64,000 nt of DNA from Anaerolineales bacterium. Lineage in GTDB: Bacteria; Chloroflexota; Anaerolineae; Anaerolineales; UBA11858. Location of the stretch: NCBI GenBank assembly GCA_028278545.1, contig JANQED010000179.1:1-64000 (forward strand), in the 5' to 3' direction. Both the position numbers and the translations under genes were made by a program. A model generated the notes under the pieces. The model ran no database searches and was not told the origin of the DNA. It saw only the letters and a list, made by a program, of their open reading frames with translations. Shown piece after piece: positions 19,501 to 27,660 of this stretch (the first letter of the stretch is position 1; the number at the start of each line of letters is the position of its first letter).

Positions 19501-20019
19501 GAGCTGCCCGTCGTCGAAGAGTTCTCGGTAGGGCGCAAAGGCTGGATTGGTATTTGCCAGCCAGAGCATAAGCAGCTCTTCGAGGGCGATCTGGCGGTTG
19601 AGCAGGCCGTCTGTGCGTCTCCCTAGGTACTCGTCGATGGTGCATTCTCCGCGGTATACGGTCAGCGGCGGGAATTCATCGGTGAAGCGCCGCAGGGCAT
19701 GATCGACTCTTTCCTTGCCCAACTTGGCATCCAGCCAGGCCATGGCTTTGTCCAGCGCCTGGGGGTTGACCTGCAAGCGATATTGACGTGCCATGTGATG
19801 CAGCAGCTCGTCGATCAGCCCCATGGCGTTGATCTGGCCCGACTTGACGGCCTGTTCGGGGAAGCGGATCAGATCCCGCTGCTCGTTCATCTTCTGGGCG
19901 AAGGCGCGTGCGGCGTGAAAGTCGGCAAAGAGCACATTGCCGCTCAGTGAGAAAAGAGCTTCCGAAAAATGATAGCGGTCTCGAGCTTGGCGGGAGATGT
20001 GGAACTCAAATTGGGCCAT
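16555..20019 (-). CDS. Large GH13 alpha-amylase-family protein
   Basis: A 1154-aa protein with a GH13 (beta/alpha)8 core at about 310-800. The conserved regions are DMVPNHVG (region I, about 395), IIRFDAAM (region II with the nucleophile Asp, about 513), LLLAEAFW (region III with the acid/base Glu, about 577) and FMNNPDEE (region IV, about 636). Region IV normally reads NHD; here the His position is Pro. About 300 residues precede the core and about 350 follow it, both of unassigned function. There is no signal peptide, so it probably acts on cytoplasmic glycogen, maltodextrin or trehalose. The exact specificity cannot be called. Confidence 0.85.
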   Translation of the reverse strand: MAQFEFHISRQARDRYHFSEALFSLSGNVLFADFHAARAFAQKMNEQRDLIRFPEQAVKSGQINAMGLIDELLHHMARQYRLQVNPQALDKAMAWLDAKLGKERVDHALRRFTDEFPPLTVYRGECTIDEYLGRRTDGLLNRQIALEELLMLWLANTNPAFAPYRELFDDGQLEKHTVYPQIINQLHEFYATQPTFGSDNQTLIQLLRAPALASPHSLTGQLDFIRERWGGVMGQFLQRLLKSVDSIKEEDKPVFFGPGPSLVPEFQTSADYPEEERFSADSDWMPRLVLIAKNVYVWLDQLSKEYHRPVKKLDQVPDEELDKLARWGFTGLWLIGLWERSPASQRIKQLCGNPDAVSSAYSLYDYVIANDLGGEEAYLNLRHRAWQRGIRLAADMVPNHVGIYSKWVVERPDWFISSDHSPFPTYSFDGENLSQDQRVGIYLEDHYYSRSDAAVVFKRVDNWTGDTKYIYHGNDGTAMPWNDTAQLDFLNPEVREAVIQTILHVARKFPIIRFDAAMTLAKKHFQRLWFPEPGSGGDIPSRAEYGITRNQFDKAIPVEFWREVVDRVAQEIPDTLLLAEAFWMMEGYFVRTLGMHRVYNSAFMNMLRDEKNAEYRQLIKNTLEFDPQVLKRYVNFMNNPDEETAIAQFGGDDKYFGVCTMLATMPGLPMFGHGQAEGYHEKYGMEYHRAYWEEYPDSQLIARHEREVFPLFHRRSQFAEVETFFLYDFYTPNSRVDENVFAYSNRTGGEPSLVIYHNRWADTRGWVKTSAAFRDKAKDRLLQSNLGDGLGLKKGKNTFTIFRDQISELEFIRSNHDFHENGLYIELGAYKYHVFLDFREVDDNEWGQYAQLNQYLKGRGVPNMEEAMQEILLQPLHYPFRELVNPNMFTWLLENRSTIGKSTQPNIQAVVDEIEQKMIHLLSEIEQITNADFDKDDLAGEVCQKLESALGLALLPEQLPAPKGVDLDPLLAWLDPSEEDMLFWGTLFGWLFTHNLGKATDEHEFAERGRSWLDDWLLGKIIHQTLEDLGLEADAAGDAVTGVKVMVAHQGWGQTTPSKSDQASQLLQTWLRDDDIQRLLRINRFQGILWFNKEAFDQFLHWMLAVAVISTMADRDLSRKEKTKKTRAHQDVINKLKDAAVKSGYQVEKLLEAV

Positions 20020-20193
20020 GGAGGGTATTGTAGGCTGGTTACTGGTGTGCTAGCTGGCTGGGTTAGTTATACCATGGTTTGGGTGGTCAGTAACCGGTGG
20101 CGGGCACCCAACGTTCCTTACTTGCTGCCGGTCATCGATTTGATGGGAATTCCGCGGTAAAATCTCTCTGATCACGCTCAAAGGAGGATTCAA

Positions 20194-20955
20194 TTGCATA
20201 TCACCACATGGAATGTCAATGGCCTGCGGGCCGCGCTTCGCAAGGGCGCTGCGGACTGGTGGGAAGCTGCCCAGCCTGATGTGCTGTGTCTTCAGGAGAT
20301 CCGTGCTCGTCCGGATCAGTTGACCGCTGATCAACGTACCCGACTGGAGGACTCCCACTTTGAATGGAATCCAGGCCAACGAGCGGGATACAGCGGGGTG
20401 GCCACTTTTTCGCGTCCCGAGCCGCTGGCCTCAGTCAAAGGGATGGGGGAAGAGCGCTTTGATAATGAAGGGCGCTTGATCCAGACTCGCTACCAGGATT
20501 TCACGCTTTTCAACATCTATTTCCCCAATGGGAGCAGGGATCACAGCCGCGTGGGATTTAAACTGGAATTCTACGCCTACCTGCTGGACCTCTGCGACCG
20601 CATGCATGAAGCCGGGGAGCAGATTATTCTATGTGGCGATTTCAACACTTGTCACCAGGAAATCGATCTAAAAAATCATCGTCAAAATAGTAATTCCACG
20701 GGTTTTCTTCCTGAGGAGCGCGCCTGGATAGACAAATATCTGGAGCATGGATTTGTGGATGCCTACCGTGCCCTTTATCCAGATCGGGTGCAATACACCT
20801 GGTGGTCGAATTGGGGTAATGCTCGCCAGAACAACACAGGCTGGCGGTTGGATTATTTCCTGATCAGCGAAAGCCTGATGCCGCGCGTGGAGGATGTGGT
20901 CATCCACGATGAGGTGGTTGGTTCCGACCACTGCCCGGTGACGTTAGTGATCTAA
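20194..20955 (+). CDS. xth: Exodeoxyribonuclease III
   Basis: This is an AP endonuclease and 3'-5' exonuclease of base-excision repair. Active-site signatures are [10 protein letters not shown] at the start, LQEIR (metal Glu), [16 protein letters not shown] and VGSDHCPV (Asp-His pair). At 253 aa it is of normal length. The start is TTG at 20194, supported by AGGAGG at 20182-20187 six bases upstream and by the family N-terminus beginning there. Its TAA stop overlaps the stop of the convergent DUF255 gene by two bases (CTAA). Confidence 0.95.
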   Translation: MHITTWNVNGLRAALRKGAADWWEAAQPDVLCLQEIRARPDQLTADQRTRLEDSHFEWNPGQRAGYSGVATFSRPEPLASVKGMGEERFDNEGRLIQTRYQDFTLFNIYFPNGSRDHSRVGFKLEFYAYLLDLCDRMHEAGEQIILCGDFNTCHQEIDLKNHRQNSNSTGFLPEERAWIDKYLEHGFVDAYRALYPDRVQYTWWSNWGNARQNNTGWRLDYFLISESLMPRVEDVVIHDEVVGSDHCPVTLVI

Positions 20956-22997
20956 TTTAGTAGCTGTTCTGCCAATTCTTCTGATGTGTTGACCGGCTGT
21001 TGACAGACGAAACCCTGGCAGACATAGGCTGTGGGCTGATCGTCGATCAGGTCGCGGTCCAGCAGTAGCTTCGGTAGCCCGCTTTGTTCTCCACTCGCTA
21101 CATTTGAAATGGCTGCCACCAGATGGGGACGATATTGCTTCCAAAGGGCAGCTACCAAGGATTGAGTTCGGGGTGATTCTGGGGCCCCAAGGATGGCAAC
21201 TTCCTTTACAGGGTTGAGGGCGAAGTCGGCCGCGATCAACCACTGCCCGAACCCTGTCGGGTAGCGGGTCAAATGCTCCCCCATTTGAGCGATCATCTCT
21301 TCAGCTATATTACGCCACTCGAGGTTGAGTTCATAAGCCCCCAAATGCAGTAAAGCCGTGGCAGCCAGGGCGTTGCCCGAGGGGGTAGCGTTGTCCTGGA
21401 GGTCCTTGGGCCGGTAGAGCAGGGCTTCGTGATCGTCACGCGTGTCGAAAAATCCACCCTCCGGGTCGCGAAAATGGGTGAGCACCTCTTCAGTCAATTC
21501 GATGGCTTTGCTGAACCAACGGGGGTTTGGGTCGCTTTGATAGAGCGCCAATAAGCCGAGAATCAAGGCCGCGTAATCTTCCAGGTAGGCATTGTAGCGG
21601 GCCTTTCCCTCACGCCAGGCGCGCAGGAGACGATCCCCCAGATGCAGGTTGGTGAGCAAGAAATCTGCGTTGCGGATGGCGGCTTCCGTGTAAGCGGGCC
21701 TTTGTAGATAGCGTCCCGCTTCGGCGAAAGCGATCAGCATCAACCCGTTCCATGAGACGAGGACTTTGTCGTCCGTCCCTGGCCGGATGCGCTCGGAACG
21801 TTTCTCAAGCAGCCTGGTGTGCAATTCAGCTAACCTGTCGGGTACCTGCTCGATGGGTATATTGAAGGCTTCGGCGATTTGCTCATCGTCCAGAGTGCGT
21901 TGAAGGACGGTGTGGCCTTCAAAGTTGCCCGCCTGGGTGACGCCGTAAGCCGCGCTGAACAAGGCGGCCTCTTCTTCGTTCGGTATGACGGCCTGGATCT
22001 CCTCAGGGGTCCAGACATAGAATTTCCCCTCTTCACCCTCGGAATCAGCATCAAGACTGGAATAGAACCCACCTTCGATGTGGGTCATCTCGCGCGATAC
22101 AAAATCCAACGTAGACTCACACACGCGGCGGAATGGTTCTTCTCCCGTGATCAGGTAAGCATGCAGATAGACCTGGGCTAACTGGGCGTTGTCGTAGAGC
22201 ATCTTCTCGAAGTGAGGCACCAGCCAAAAGTTGTCAACGCTGTAGCGCGCAAAACCGCCGCCGACCACGTCATACATGCCGCCTTTAGCCATCGCTTTTA
22301 GGGCGTGGGAGGCCATGTCAAAGGCTGTACGATCTCCGCGGGCGGCCTGCCTGAGCAGGAACTCGATTGCCATAGGCTGAGGGAATTTGGGAGCTCCTCC
22401 CCAGCCACCATTTTTCCAATCGTAAGCCTGCGCCAATCGCATGGCAGCTTGCTGGAGCAACGTGGCACCTATCTCGCCCGCCGACTCGCGCGTGAATACA
22501 GACTTTTGCAGGTGTTGGGTGATTTTTCCCCCACTTTTAAGGAGTTTTCCCCGGTCTTCTCTCCAGATGCGCTCCACGCTGAGCAAGACTTCGCGAAAGG
22601 AAGGCATCCGGTGGCGCGGCTTGGGGGGAAAATAGGTCCCCCCATAGAAGGGCTGCCCCTCAGGGGTTAGGAAAACGCTCATCGGCCAGCCGCCCTGCCC
22701 GGTCATCGCCACGACAGCCTGCATGTAGATATGGTCGATATCGGGGCGTTCTTCGCGGTCAACTTTGATGTTGACGAAGTGCGCGTTCATGATCGCCGCG
22801 GTCTCTGGGTCTTCGAAAGACTCGTGCTCCATGACATGGCACCAGTGGCAGGCCGCGTAACCGACGCTCAAGAAGATGGGCTTGTCTTCGGCGCGGGCTT
22901 TCTCTAAGGCCTCCTCGCCCCAGGGATACCAGTCAACGGGATTTTCGGCGTGTTGCAGCAAATAAGGGGAGTTTTCCTCTACTAATCGGTTAGGCAT
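20952..22997 (-). CDS. DUF255/YyaL-type thioredoxin-fold protein (SSP411 family)
   Basis: The 681-aa protein begins with a thioredoxin-like domain carrying [12 protein letters not shown] (about residues 50-61), the hallmark of the YyaL/spermatogenesis-associated-protein-20 family. An (alpha/alpha)6-barrel-like region resembling N-acylglucosamine epimerases follows. Other family motifs are [15 protein letters not shown] at the N-terminus, [11 protein letters not shown] and GGTYFPP. The biochemical role of the family is not established. The start at 22997 follows a GAGGTG ribosome site; a GTG two codons earlier would overlap that site. Confidence 0.92.
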   Translation of the reverse strand: MPNRLVEENSPYLLQHAENPVDWYPWGEEALEKARAEDKPIFLSVGYAACHWCHVMEHESFEDPETAAIMNAHFVNIKVDREERPDIDHIYMQAVVAMTGQGGWPMSVFLTPEGQPFYGGTYFPPKPRHRMPSFREVLLSVERIWREDRGKLLKSGGKITQHLQKSVFTRESAGEIGATLLQQAAMRLAQAYDWKNGGWGGAPKFPQPMAIEFLLRQAARGDRTAFDMASHALKAMAKGGMYDVVGGGFARYSVDNFWLVPHFEKMLYDNAQLAQVYLHAYLITGEEPFRRVCESTLDFVSREMTHIEGGFYSSLDADSEGEEGKFYVWTPEEIQAVIPNEEEAALFSAAYGVTQAGNFEGHTVLQRTLDDEQIAEAFNIPIEQVPDRLAELHTRLLEKRSERIRPGTDDKVLVSWNGLMLIAFAEAGRYLQRPAYTEAAIRNADFLLTNLHLGDRLLRAWREGKARYNAYLEDYAALILGLLALYQSDPNPRWFSKAIELTEEVLTHFRDPEGGFFDTRDDHEALLYRPKDLQDNATPSGNALAATALLHLGAYELNLEWRNIAEEMIAQMGEHLTRYPTGFGQWLIAADFALNPVKEVAILGAPESPRTQSLVAALWKQYRPHLVAAISNVASGEQSGLPKLLLDRDLIDDQPTAYVCQGFVCQQPVNTSEELAEQLLN

Positions 22998-23196
22998 AAT
23001 CACCTCATCGTTATTGACCTGCGATCTGGGGCGTATCTTACTTTCTAAAACGTTTCGTATTTAGCGGACTGAAAATTCATCTTTTGGATTACAATGTTGT
23101 AGTCCTGCTTTTTTGATCTTTCGCCGATCAGAGAAAATGAAACAGGGTTGTTTCGCGCTGAAATTGCGCTAATGAAGTACGCTAGGAAAGGTGTGT

Positions 23197-23742
23197 ATGG
23201 ACATCAACCAACTCTGGCCGGAACTGGCCTGGATTGAAGACCCCGGTTTGCGGAAAAAAACAACTAGAACCTGGGAATTGGCCCTGGAGCGCAGCGTGCT
23301 GTCCCCGCAGGATTTGCAGCGCATCCCCTTCACCCTCAAGGCCGGCCCGGATTTGAAGGTCAGTTTTATGGCGCATAAGCGCACTGTGGTGCATATTGCC
23401 CGCGATGCTGCCCTGAAGATGATCGAGTTCTTCGGCGATGAGTTGCCCATCGATCTCGATGTGGTCATCGCCGGTGCGATCCTGGCCGATGTTGGCAAGC
23501 TGCTGGAATATAAACTCGATGAAAACGGCGTGTCTTTCCAGGGGGCATACGGCAAATATTTACGTCATCCCTTCTCTGGCGTATCACTGGCCGAGGAGTG
23601 CGGCGTTCCCGCTGAGGTCTGTCATATCATCGCTGCCCATGCTGGGGAGGGCGACATGATTAAACGCACCACCGAGGCTTATATCGTCCACCACGCTGAT
23701 TTCATGACCTTCCTGCCCTTCAAGAGCAGGTTACAACTGTAG
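23197..23742 (+). CDS. HD-domain-like protein with an altered HD dyad
   Basis: A 181-aa protein with the helical pattern of HD phosphohydrolases. His66 (VVHIARDA), the segment AGAILADVGKLLEY, His124, His148 and HHAD (165-168) align with the expected metal-binding pattern. The central dyad is Ala97-Asp98 instead of His-Asp, so the metal centre is probably altered or the protein is a non-catalytic relative. The ATG at 23197 is preferred over a GTG six bases upstream; AGGAAAGGTG precedes it. It lies 77 bases before the LeuC-like gene, same strand, and may belong to that operon. Confidence 0.7.
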   Translation: MDINQLWPELAWIEDPGLRKKTTRTWELALERSVLSPQDLQRIPFTLKAGPDLKVSFMAHKRTVVHIARDAALKMIEFFGDELPIDLDVVIAGAILADVGKLLEYKLDENGVSFQGAYGKYLRHPFSGVSLAEECGVPAEVCHIIAAHAGEGDMIKRTTEAYIVHHADFMTFLPFKSRLQL

Positions 23743-23758
23743 GTATCAGGGATTAGAT

Positions 23759-23799
23759 ATTGGGTATTGCCTAGTGGCGACTGAATATCTATACCCAAT
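23759..23799. repeat. Inverted repeat between the HD gene and the LeuC-like gene
   Basis: ATTGGGTAT (23759-23767) is inverted as ATACCCAAT (23791-23799). The flanking AT-rich text is also partly complementary (TAGATATT and AATATCTA). It occupies most of a 77-base gap. It could be an mRNA hairpin or a short dispersed element. Confidence 0.4.
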
Positions 23800-23819
23800 C
23801 ACCTCGTTGGAGTAGCCCC

Positions 23820-25073
23820 ATGCCTCAAACATTCGCTGAAAAGATTCTGGCTAAAAAAGCCGGCCTCTCTCGCACTGTTCCCGGCCAGATCGTCGAGATC
23901 ACGCCCGATGTGGCCCTGTCTCACGATAACACCGCCCCCATTTACGGCATCTTTCAGCGTATGGGTGGTGAGCGGGTTTTCGATCCCGACATGCACGCCA
24001 TTTTCATCGATCATGCTGCCCCTGCACCGACCACCAAACACGCAGAAAATCACCGCATTATCCGCCAGTTTGTCGCCGAGCAGGGCATCGAGCATTTTTT
24101 CGATGTCGGGCGCGGCATCTGCCACCAGGTGCTGGTCGAGGAGGGGCTGGCCCTGCCGGGTGAGGTCGTTCTGGGCTCGGATTCCCACACTCCCCATGCC
24201 GGGGTGATGGGCGCTTTCGGGGCCGGTATCGGCCGCTCGGAGATGGCTTCGATCTGGGCGGTCGGCTCTCTCTGGCTGCGCGTTCCCGAAAGCATGAAGA
24301 TTACCGTCAATGGGGAATTCCTTCCCGGCGTGACCGCCAAAGACCTGGCGCTCAAAGTCATCGGCGATCTGGGGGCGGATGGGGCGTTGTATATGTCAGT
24401 GGAATGGCATGGGGGGGCGATTGAGGCCTTGGATTTGTCCCAACGGGCGACGCTGCCCAATATGATGGCTGAAATGGGCGCTAAGAACAGCTATATCCCT
24501 CCCGACGCGAAGGTGACCGCCTTTTTGGCCGGACGCGCCAAGCGGACCTTTGAGTTGGTCTACCCCGACCCGGGCGCTCACTACGCCCAGAGTTATACCT
24601 ACGATGCCCAGTCCATCGAACCGATGATAGCCTGTCCCCACAAGGTGGACAATGTCAAGCCGCTCTCGGATGTAGCGGGCACCCACGTAGATCAGGCATT
24701 CCTGGGCACCTGCACCAATGGTCGTCTGGGAGATTTGGCTGCTGCTGCGTCAGTGCTCAAAGGCCGTGAAATCGCCGCCGGGACGCGCATGGTGGTCATC
24801 CCAGCTTCCTCAAAGGTGTATCTGGAGGCCCTCCAAGCCGGGCATATCGAGACCTTCCTCGAAGCGGGTGCAGCCATCGAAAGCCCCGGCTGCGGCCCGT
24901 GTATGGGCAATCACATGGGTGTGCCCGCAGTGGGCGAAGTCAGCATCAGCACAGCCAATCGCAACTTCCGCGGTCGCATGGGCACCAAAGAGAGCGAAGT
25001 TTATCTGGCCAGCCCGGCGGTGGTAGCCGCTTCGGCGGTTGCAGGGGAGATCGTTCATCCGAAGGATTTATAA
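23820..25073 (+). CDS. LeuC/HacA/DmdA-type hydro-lyase, large subunit
   Basis: A 417-aa aconitase-superfamily large subunit. Cluster cysteines appear in FLGTCTNGR and [11 protein letters not shown], and the substrate-site motifs [25 protein letters not shown] and NRNFRGRMG are intact. This compact type includes isopropylmalate, homoaconitate and 2,3-dimethylmalate dehydratases. No leuA or leuB is nearby. The next genes are a LeuD-type small subunit and an MmgE/PrpD protein, so a role outside leucine synthesis is plausible. The substrate cannot be read from the sequence. Confidence 0.88.
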   Translation: MPQTFAEKILAKKAGLSRTVPGQIVEITPDVALSHDNTAPIYGIFQRMGGERVFDPDMHAIFIDHAAPAPTTKHAENHRIIRQFVAEQGIEHFFDVGRGICHQVLVEEGLALPGEVVLGSDSHTPHAGVMGAFGAGIGRSEMASIWAVGSLWLRVPESMKITVNGEFLPGVTAKDLALKVIGDLGADGALYMSVEWHGGAIEALDLSQRATLPNMMAEMGAKNSYIPPDAKVTAFLAGRAKRTFELVYPDPGAHYAQSYTYDAQSIEPMIACPHKVDNVKPLSDVAGTHVDQAFLGTCTNGRLGDLAAAASVLKGREIAAGTRMVVIPASSKVYLEALQAGHIETFLEAGAAIESPGCGPCMGNHMGVPAVGEVSISTANRNFRGRMGTKESEVYLASPAVVAASAVAGEIVHPKDL

Positions 25074-25127
25074 CAACCATTTGCATGTTCAATGTTTTAA
25101 CTTATAGATGATAGAAGAAAATGAATT

Positions 25128-25634
25128 ATGGATAAGATTATCCGAGGCCGCGTCTGGAAATACGGCGATAATGTCAATACCGATGTGATTTTCCCCGGTA
25201 AATATACTTATACGGTCAGCGACCCAAAAGAGATGCCGCAATATGCCTTGGAGGATTTGGACCCCAAATTCGCTGATGGAATGCAACCGGGCGATATCAT
25301 CGTCGGCGGGACGAACTGGGGCTGCGGTTCTTCCCGTGAGCAGGCTGTGGTATGTTTGAGTGAAGCTAAATTGGGAGCTATCATCGCCAAGTCCTTCGCC
25401 CGCATTTATTATCGCAACTGTCTCAACAACGCCCTGCCAGCCATCGTCAATCCTGAGGCTGTGGACGCTGTCGAGAACGGTGAAATCATCGAGATAGACC
25501 TGTCCGCCGGGGAAATCCGCTGCACCGGGGGGACGTTCACTTTCCCCCCATTGCCTGAAGCTGTGATGGAGATTTTCGAGGCAGGGGGATTGATTGAGCA
25601 TACAAAAGAGAAATTGGCAAATCAGCAAGAATAG
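25128..25634 (+). CDS. LeuD/HacB/DmdB-type hydro-lyase, small subunit
   Basis: A 168-aa swivelling domain that completes the active site of the preceding large subunit. Motifs are [28 protein letters not shown] and [14 protein letters not shown]. The substrate-recognition loop after GKY reads [10 protein letters not shown]. It differs from the YLVYTDP-like loop usual in isopropylmalate isomerases, so specificity should be treated as open. It starts 54 bases after the large subunit and ends at a hairpin shared with its own stop codon. Confidence 0.86.
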   Translation: MDKIIRGRVWKYGDNVNTDVIFPGKYTYTVSDPKEMPQYALEDLDPKFADGMQPGDIIVGGTNWGCGSSREQAVVCLSEAKLGAIIAKSFARIYYRNCLNNALPAIVNPEAVDAVENGEIIEIDLSAGEIRCTGGTFTFPPLPEAVMEIFEAGGLIEHTKEKLANQQE

Positions 25635-25649
25635 CGGTTGCTGATTTGC
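25617..25649 (+). terminator. 12-bp hairpin overlapping the LeuD-like stop codon
   Basis: GCAAATCAGCAA (25617-25628) pairs with TTGCTGATTTGC (25638-25649) across nine bases that include the end of the TAG stop. There is no T-run. It lies between two genes of the same probable operon, so it is more likely an mRNA-processing or stability element than a full terminator. Confidence 0.5.
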
Positions 25650-25667
25650 TAATACAAGGAGTTTCCT

Positions 25668-27041
25668 ATGACATCCCTGAGTCGCCGAATGGCAGAGTTC
25701 ACCATCGATTTACAGTATGATGATATCCCCGCTGATGCCCTTCACGAAGCCAAACGCTTTTTGTTGGATAGCATGGGATGTGCCTTAGCCGCCGTTCAGA
25801 ATGAAGATATGCAGGCCATGTACCGCTTTACCGAGAAGCTGGGAGGCACTCCCGAAGCGACGGTCATCGGCAACGGCCTGCGCACCAATGCCTCTAATGC
25901 AGCCTTGATGAACTGTCTGCTTACCCGCGCCCTGGATTATAACGACATTTATTGGGAGCAGGACCCCTCCCATCCCTCGGACATCATCGGTGCGGCATTG
26001 GCAGCGGGGGAGGCCAACGGCAAGAACGGTCGTGATGCCCTGGTTGCCATTATGATTGCCTACGAACTGGAGATGCGCTGGTGTCACGTGGCCGAGCCGG
26101 GAGTGCGTGAGGTCGGCTGGCATCACGCCACCCTGACGCAGTTCGTCAGCCCGCTGGTGGCCGGGCGCATGTATGATTTAGATATCGACCAGATGGTGGC
26201 CGCGGTAGGCATCAGCGGCAGCAGTCATTTTACACTTGGGGGCGTGGTGGCCGGCCATCTGACGAACATGAAGAACACCGCCGACCCCCTGGCTGCTCAG
26301 GCGGGCGTGATCGCGGCGCTGATAGCCCGTGAGGGCTACGAAGGCCCGGTCGAGGTGATCGAGGGCAAAGAGGGTTTATTCGAGGTGGTGAGCAATGTGG
26401 AATGGCAGCCCGATTGGTTGCTCAGGGGATTAGGTGAGGAGTTTATGATCACCCAATGCAGCTACAAAGCCTTCCCCACAGAGGCTTTGACTCATCAACC
26501 CATCAGCGCTGCCTTGCAGGTTTGCCGAGAGCACAATATTGCTGCGGAAGATGTCGCTGAAATCCTGGTTGAAACCACCACCCGCGGGGCGGACATCCTT
26601 TCAGACCCCAGTAAATTCGCGCCCAAGACCAAAGAAACTGCTGATCACTCGCTGCCTTATGTGATCGCTGTAGCCGTTGCCAATGGGGCGGTGCTGCCGG
26701 ATTCATTCGACGAGGAGAAGTTGCGCGACCCGAGGATTTGGGATTTGCTTTCGAAGATCAAGGTGGTCGCTGATCTGGAGATCGATGCCCTTTTCCCCGG
26801 GGTCAAGCGCGCCCGGGTGAGTATCACCACCGCCGAGGGCAGCACCCACACCGCTCAGGTGGATCATGCCAAAGGTTCCCCGCAGAATCCCATGTCCGAC
26901 GAAGAGATCATCGCCAAATTTCGCGCGAACGCCGAAGGCGCGGTCAGCACAAAACGTCAGGATGAGATCATTGACACCACCTGGAAGTTTGAGGAGGAGG
27001 TTGATTTGGGCGAATATATGCGGTTGTTGGTGTGTGAGTGA
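25668..27041 (+). CDS. MmgE/PrpD family protein
   Basis: A 457-aa member of the family of 2-methylcitrate dehydratase and cis-aconitate decarboxylase. Recognisable parts are the N-terminal ALHEAKRFLLDSMGCALAA helix, LTRALDYNDIYW, HPSDIIGAALAAGEA, GVREVGWHHA and ITQCSYKAFPTEALTHQPI. AAGGAG precedes the ATG. It follows the LeuCD-type pair directly, suggesting that the three enzymes handle successive hydroxy-/unsaturated di- or tricarboxylic acids. Whether it dehydrates, isomerises or decarboxylates cannot be told. Confidence 0.87.
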   Translation: MTSLSRRMAEFTIDLQYDDIPADALHEAKRFLLDSMGCALAAVQNEDMQAMYRFTEKLGGTPEATVIGNGLRTNASNAALMNCLLTRALDYNDIYWEQDPSHPSDIIGAALAAGEANGKNGRDALVAIMIAYELEMRWCHVAEPGVREVGWHHATLTQFVSPLVAGRMYDLDIDQMVAAVGISGSSHFTLGGVVAGHLTNMKNTADPLAAQAGVIAALIAREGYEGPVEVIEGKEGLFEVVSNVEWQPDWLLRGLGEEFMITQCSYKAFPTEALTHQPISAALQVCREHNIAAEDVAEILVETTTRGADILSDPSKFAPKTKETADHSLPYVIAVAVANGAVLPDSFDEEKLRDPRIWDLLSKIKVVADLEIDALFPGVKRARVSITTAEGSTHTAQVDHAKGSPQNPMSDEEIIAKFRANAEGAVSTKRQDEIIDTTWKFEEEVDLGEYMRLLVCE

Positions 27042-27042
27042 T

Positions 27043-27660
27043 TTATGAAATCCTTCCCACGGGCAATAGACACAAGGGGTGTTCATCTTTGGGCAAACCC
27101 AGCGCAGCTTTGACTTCTTCATCTCGAAAGGCCCCCACATAAACTGACCCTAGTCCCAGGGAAACACACTGCAAGGCAACATTCTGGGCTGCGGCGCCCA
27201 CTTCCATGTGGACATACTGCACGCCGCGGTCACCACATTTAACAGTGGTGCGCTCGTAGATGGCGCTGATGACGAGTATTGCCGCGGCTTGGAGGATCAT
27301 ATCTTGCTCCAGTGCAGCGCGGTGAAGAACACGCCGCTGGTCACCGGGAAGAATTTCCTTCAGGGTATTCTCGAGGGGTTGATAGTGATAGACCCCGGGC
27401 CGGATGCTCTCCACATGACCTATGACCGTGTATAATGCCAGGGGGTTGAGCCCGCCTGCGGAAGGTACAGTGTGACGATCGGGATGCTGGGTGATCCCCA
27501 AGGCAGACCATAATAATTGTGATAACTCCACTTGATAGAGCATCTCATCTTGATACGAGCGTATCGACCGTCGCTTGGCAAGGGCCTCTTCGACGGATAT
27601 ATTGCCCTCATATAGGGGTCGAGGCAGCTTTTTGATCTTTTCAGGAGATGGGGTGGTCAT
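27043..27660 (-). CDS. SagB/ThcOx-type nitroreductase-family protein
   Basis: A 205-aa FMN-binding oxidoreductase. Signatures are the N-terminal RRSIRSYQ motif, LSQLLWSALGIT, PSAGGLNPLALYTVIG, the VEVGAAAQN-like segment (MEVGAAAQNVALQ) and LGLGSVYVGAF. Members dehydrogenate azoline rings in peptides or perform unknown NAD(P)H reductions; no peptide-maturation partners are nearby. Its ATG overlaps the stop of the adenylate cyclase gene (ATGA). Its stop is one base from that of the convergent PrpD-like gene. Confidence 0.85.
   Translation of the reverse strand: MTTPSPEKIKKLPRPLYEGNISVEEALAKRRSIRSYQDEMLYQVELSQLLWSALGITQHPDRHTVPSAGGLNPLALYTVIGHVESIRPGVYHYQPLENTLKEILPGDQRRVLHRAALEQDMILQAAAILVISAIYERTTVKCGDRGVQYVHMEVGAAAQNVALQCVSLGLGSVYVGAFRDEEVKAALGLPKDEHPLCLLPVGRIS

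Noticed and set aside
23820-25634. Calling the hydro-lyase pair leuC and leuD
   Set aside because: No leucine genes are nearby, the small-subunit loop is different, and an MmgE/PrpD gene follows; a generic family name is safer.
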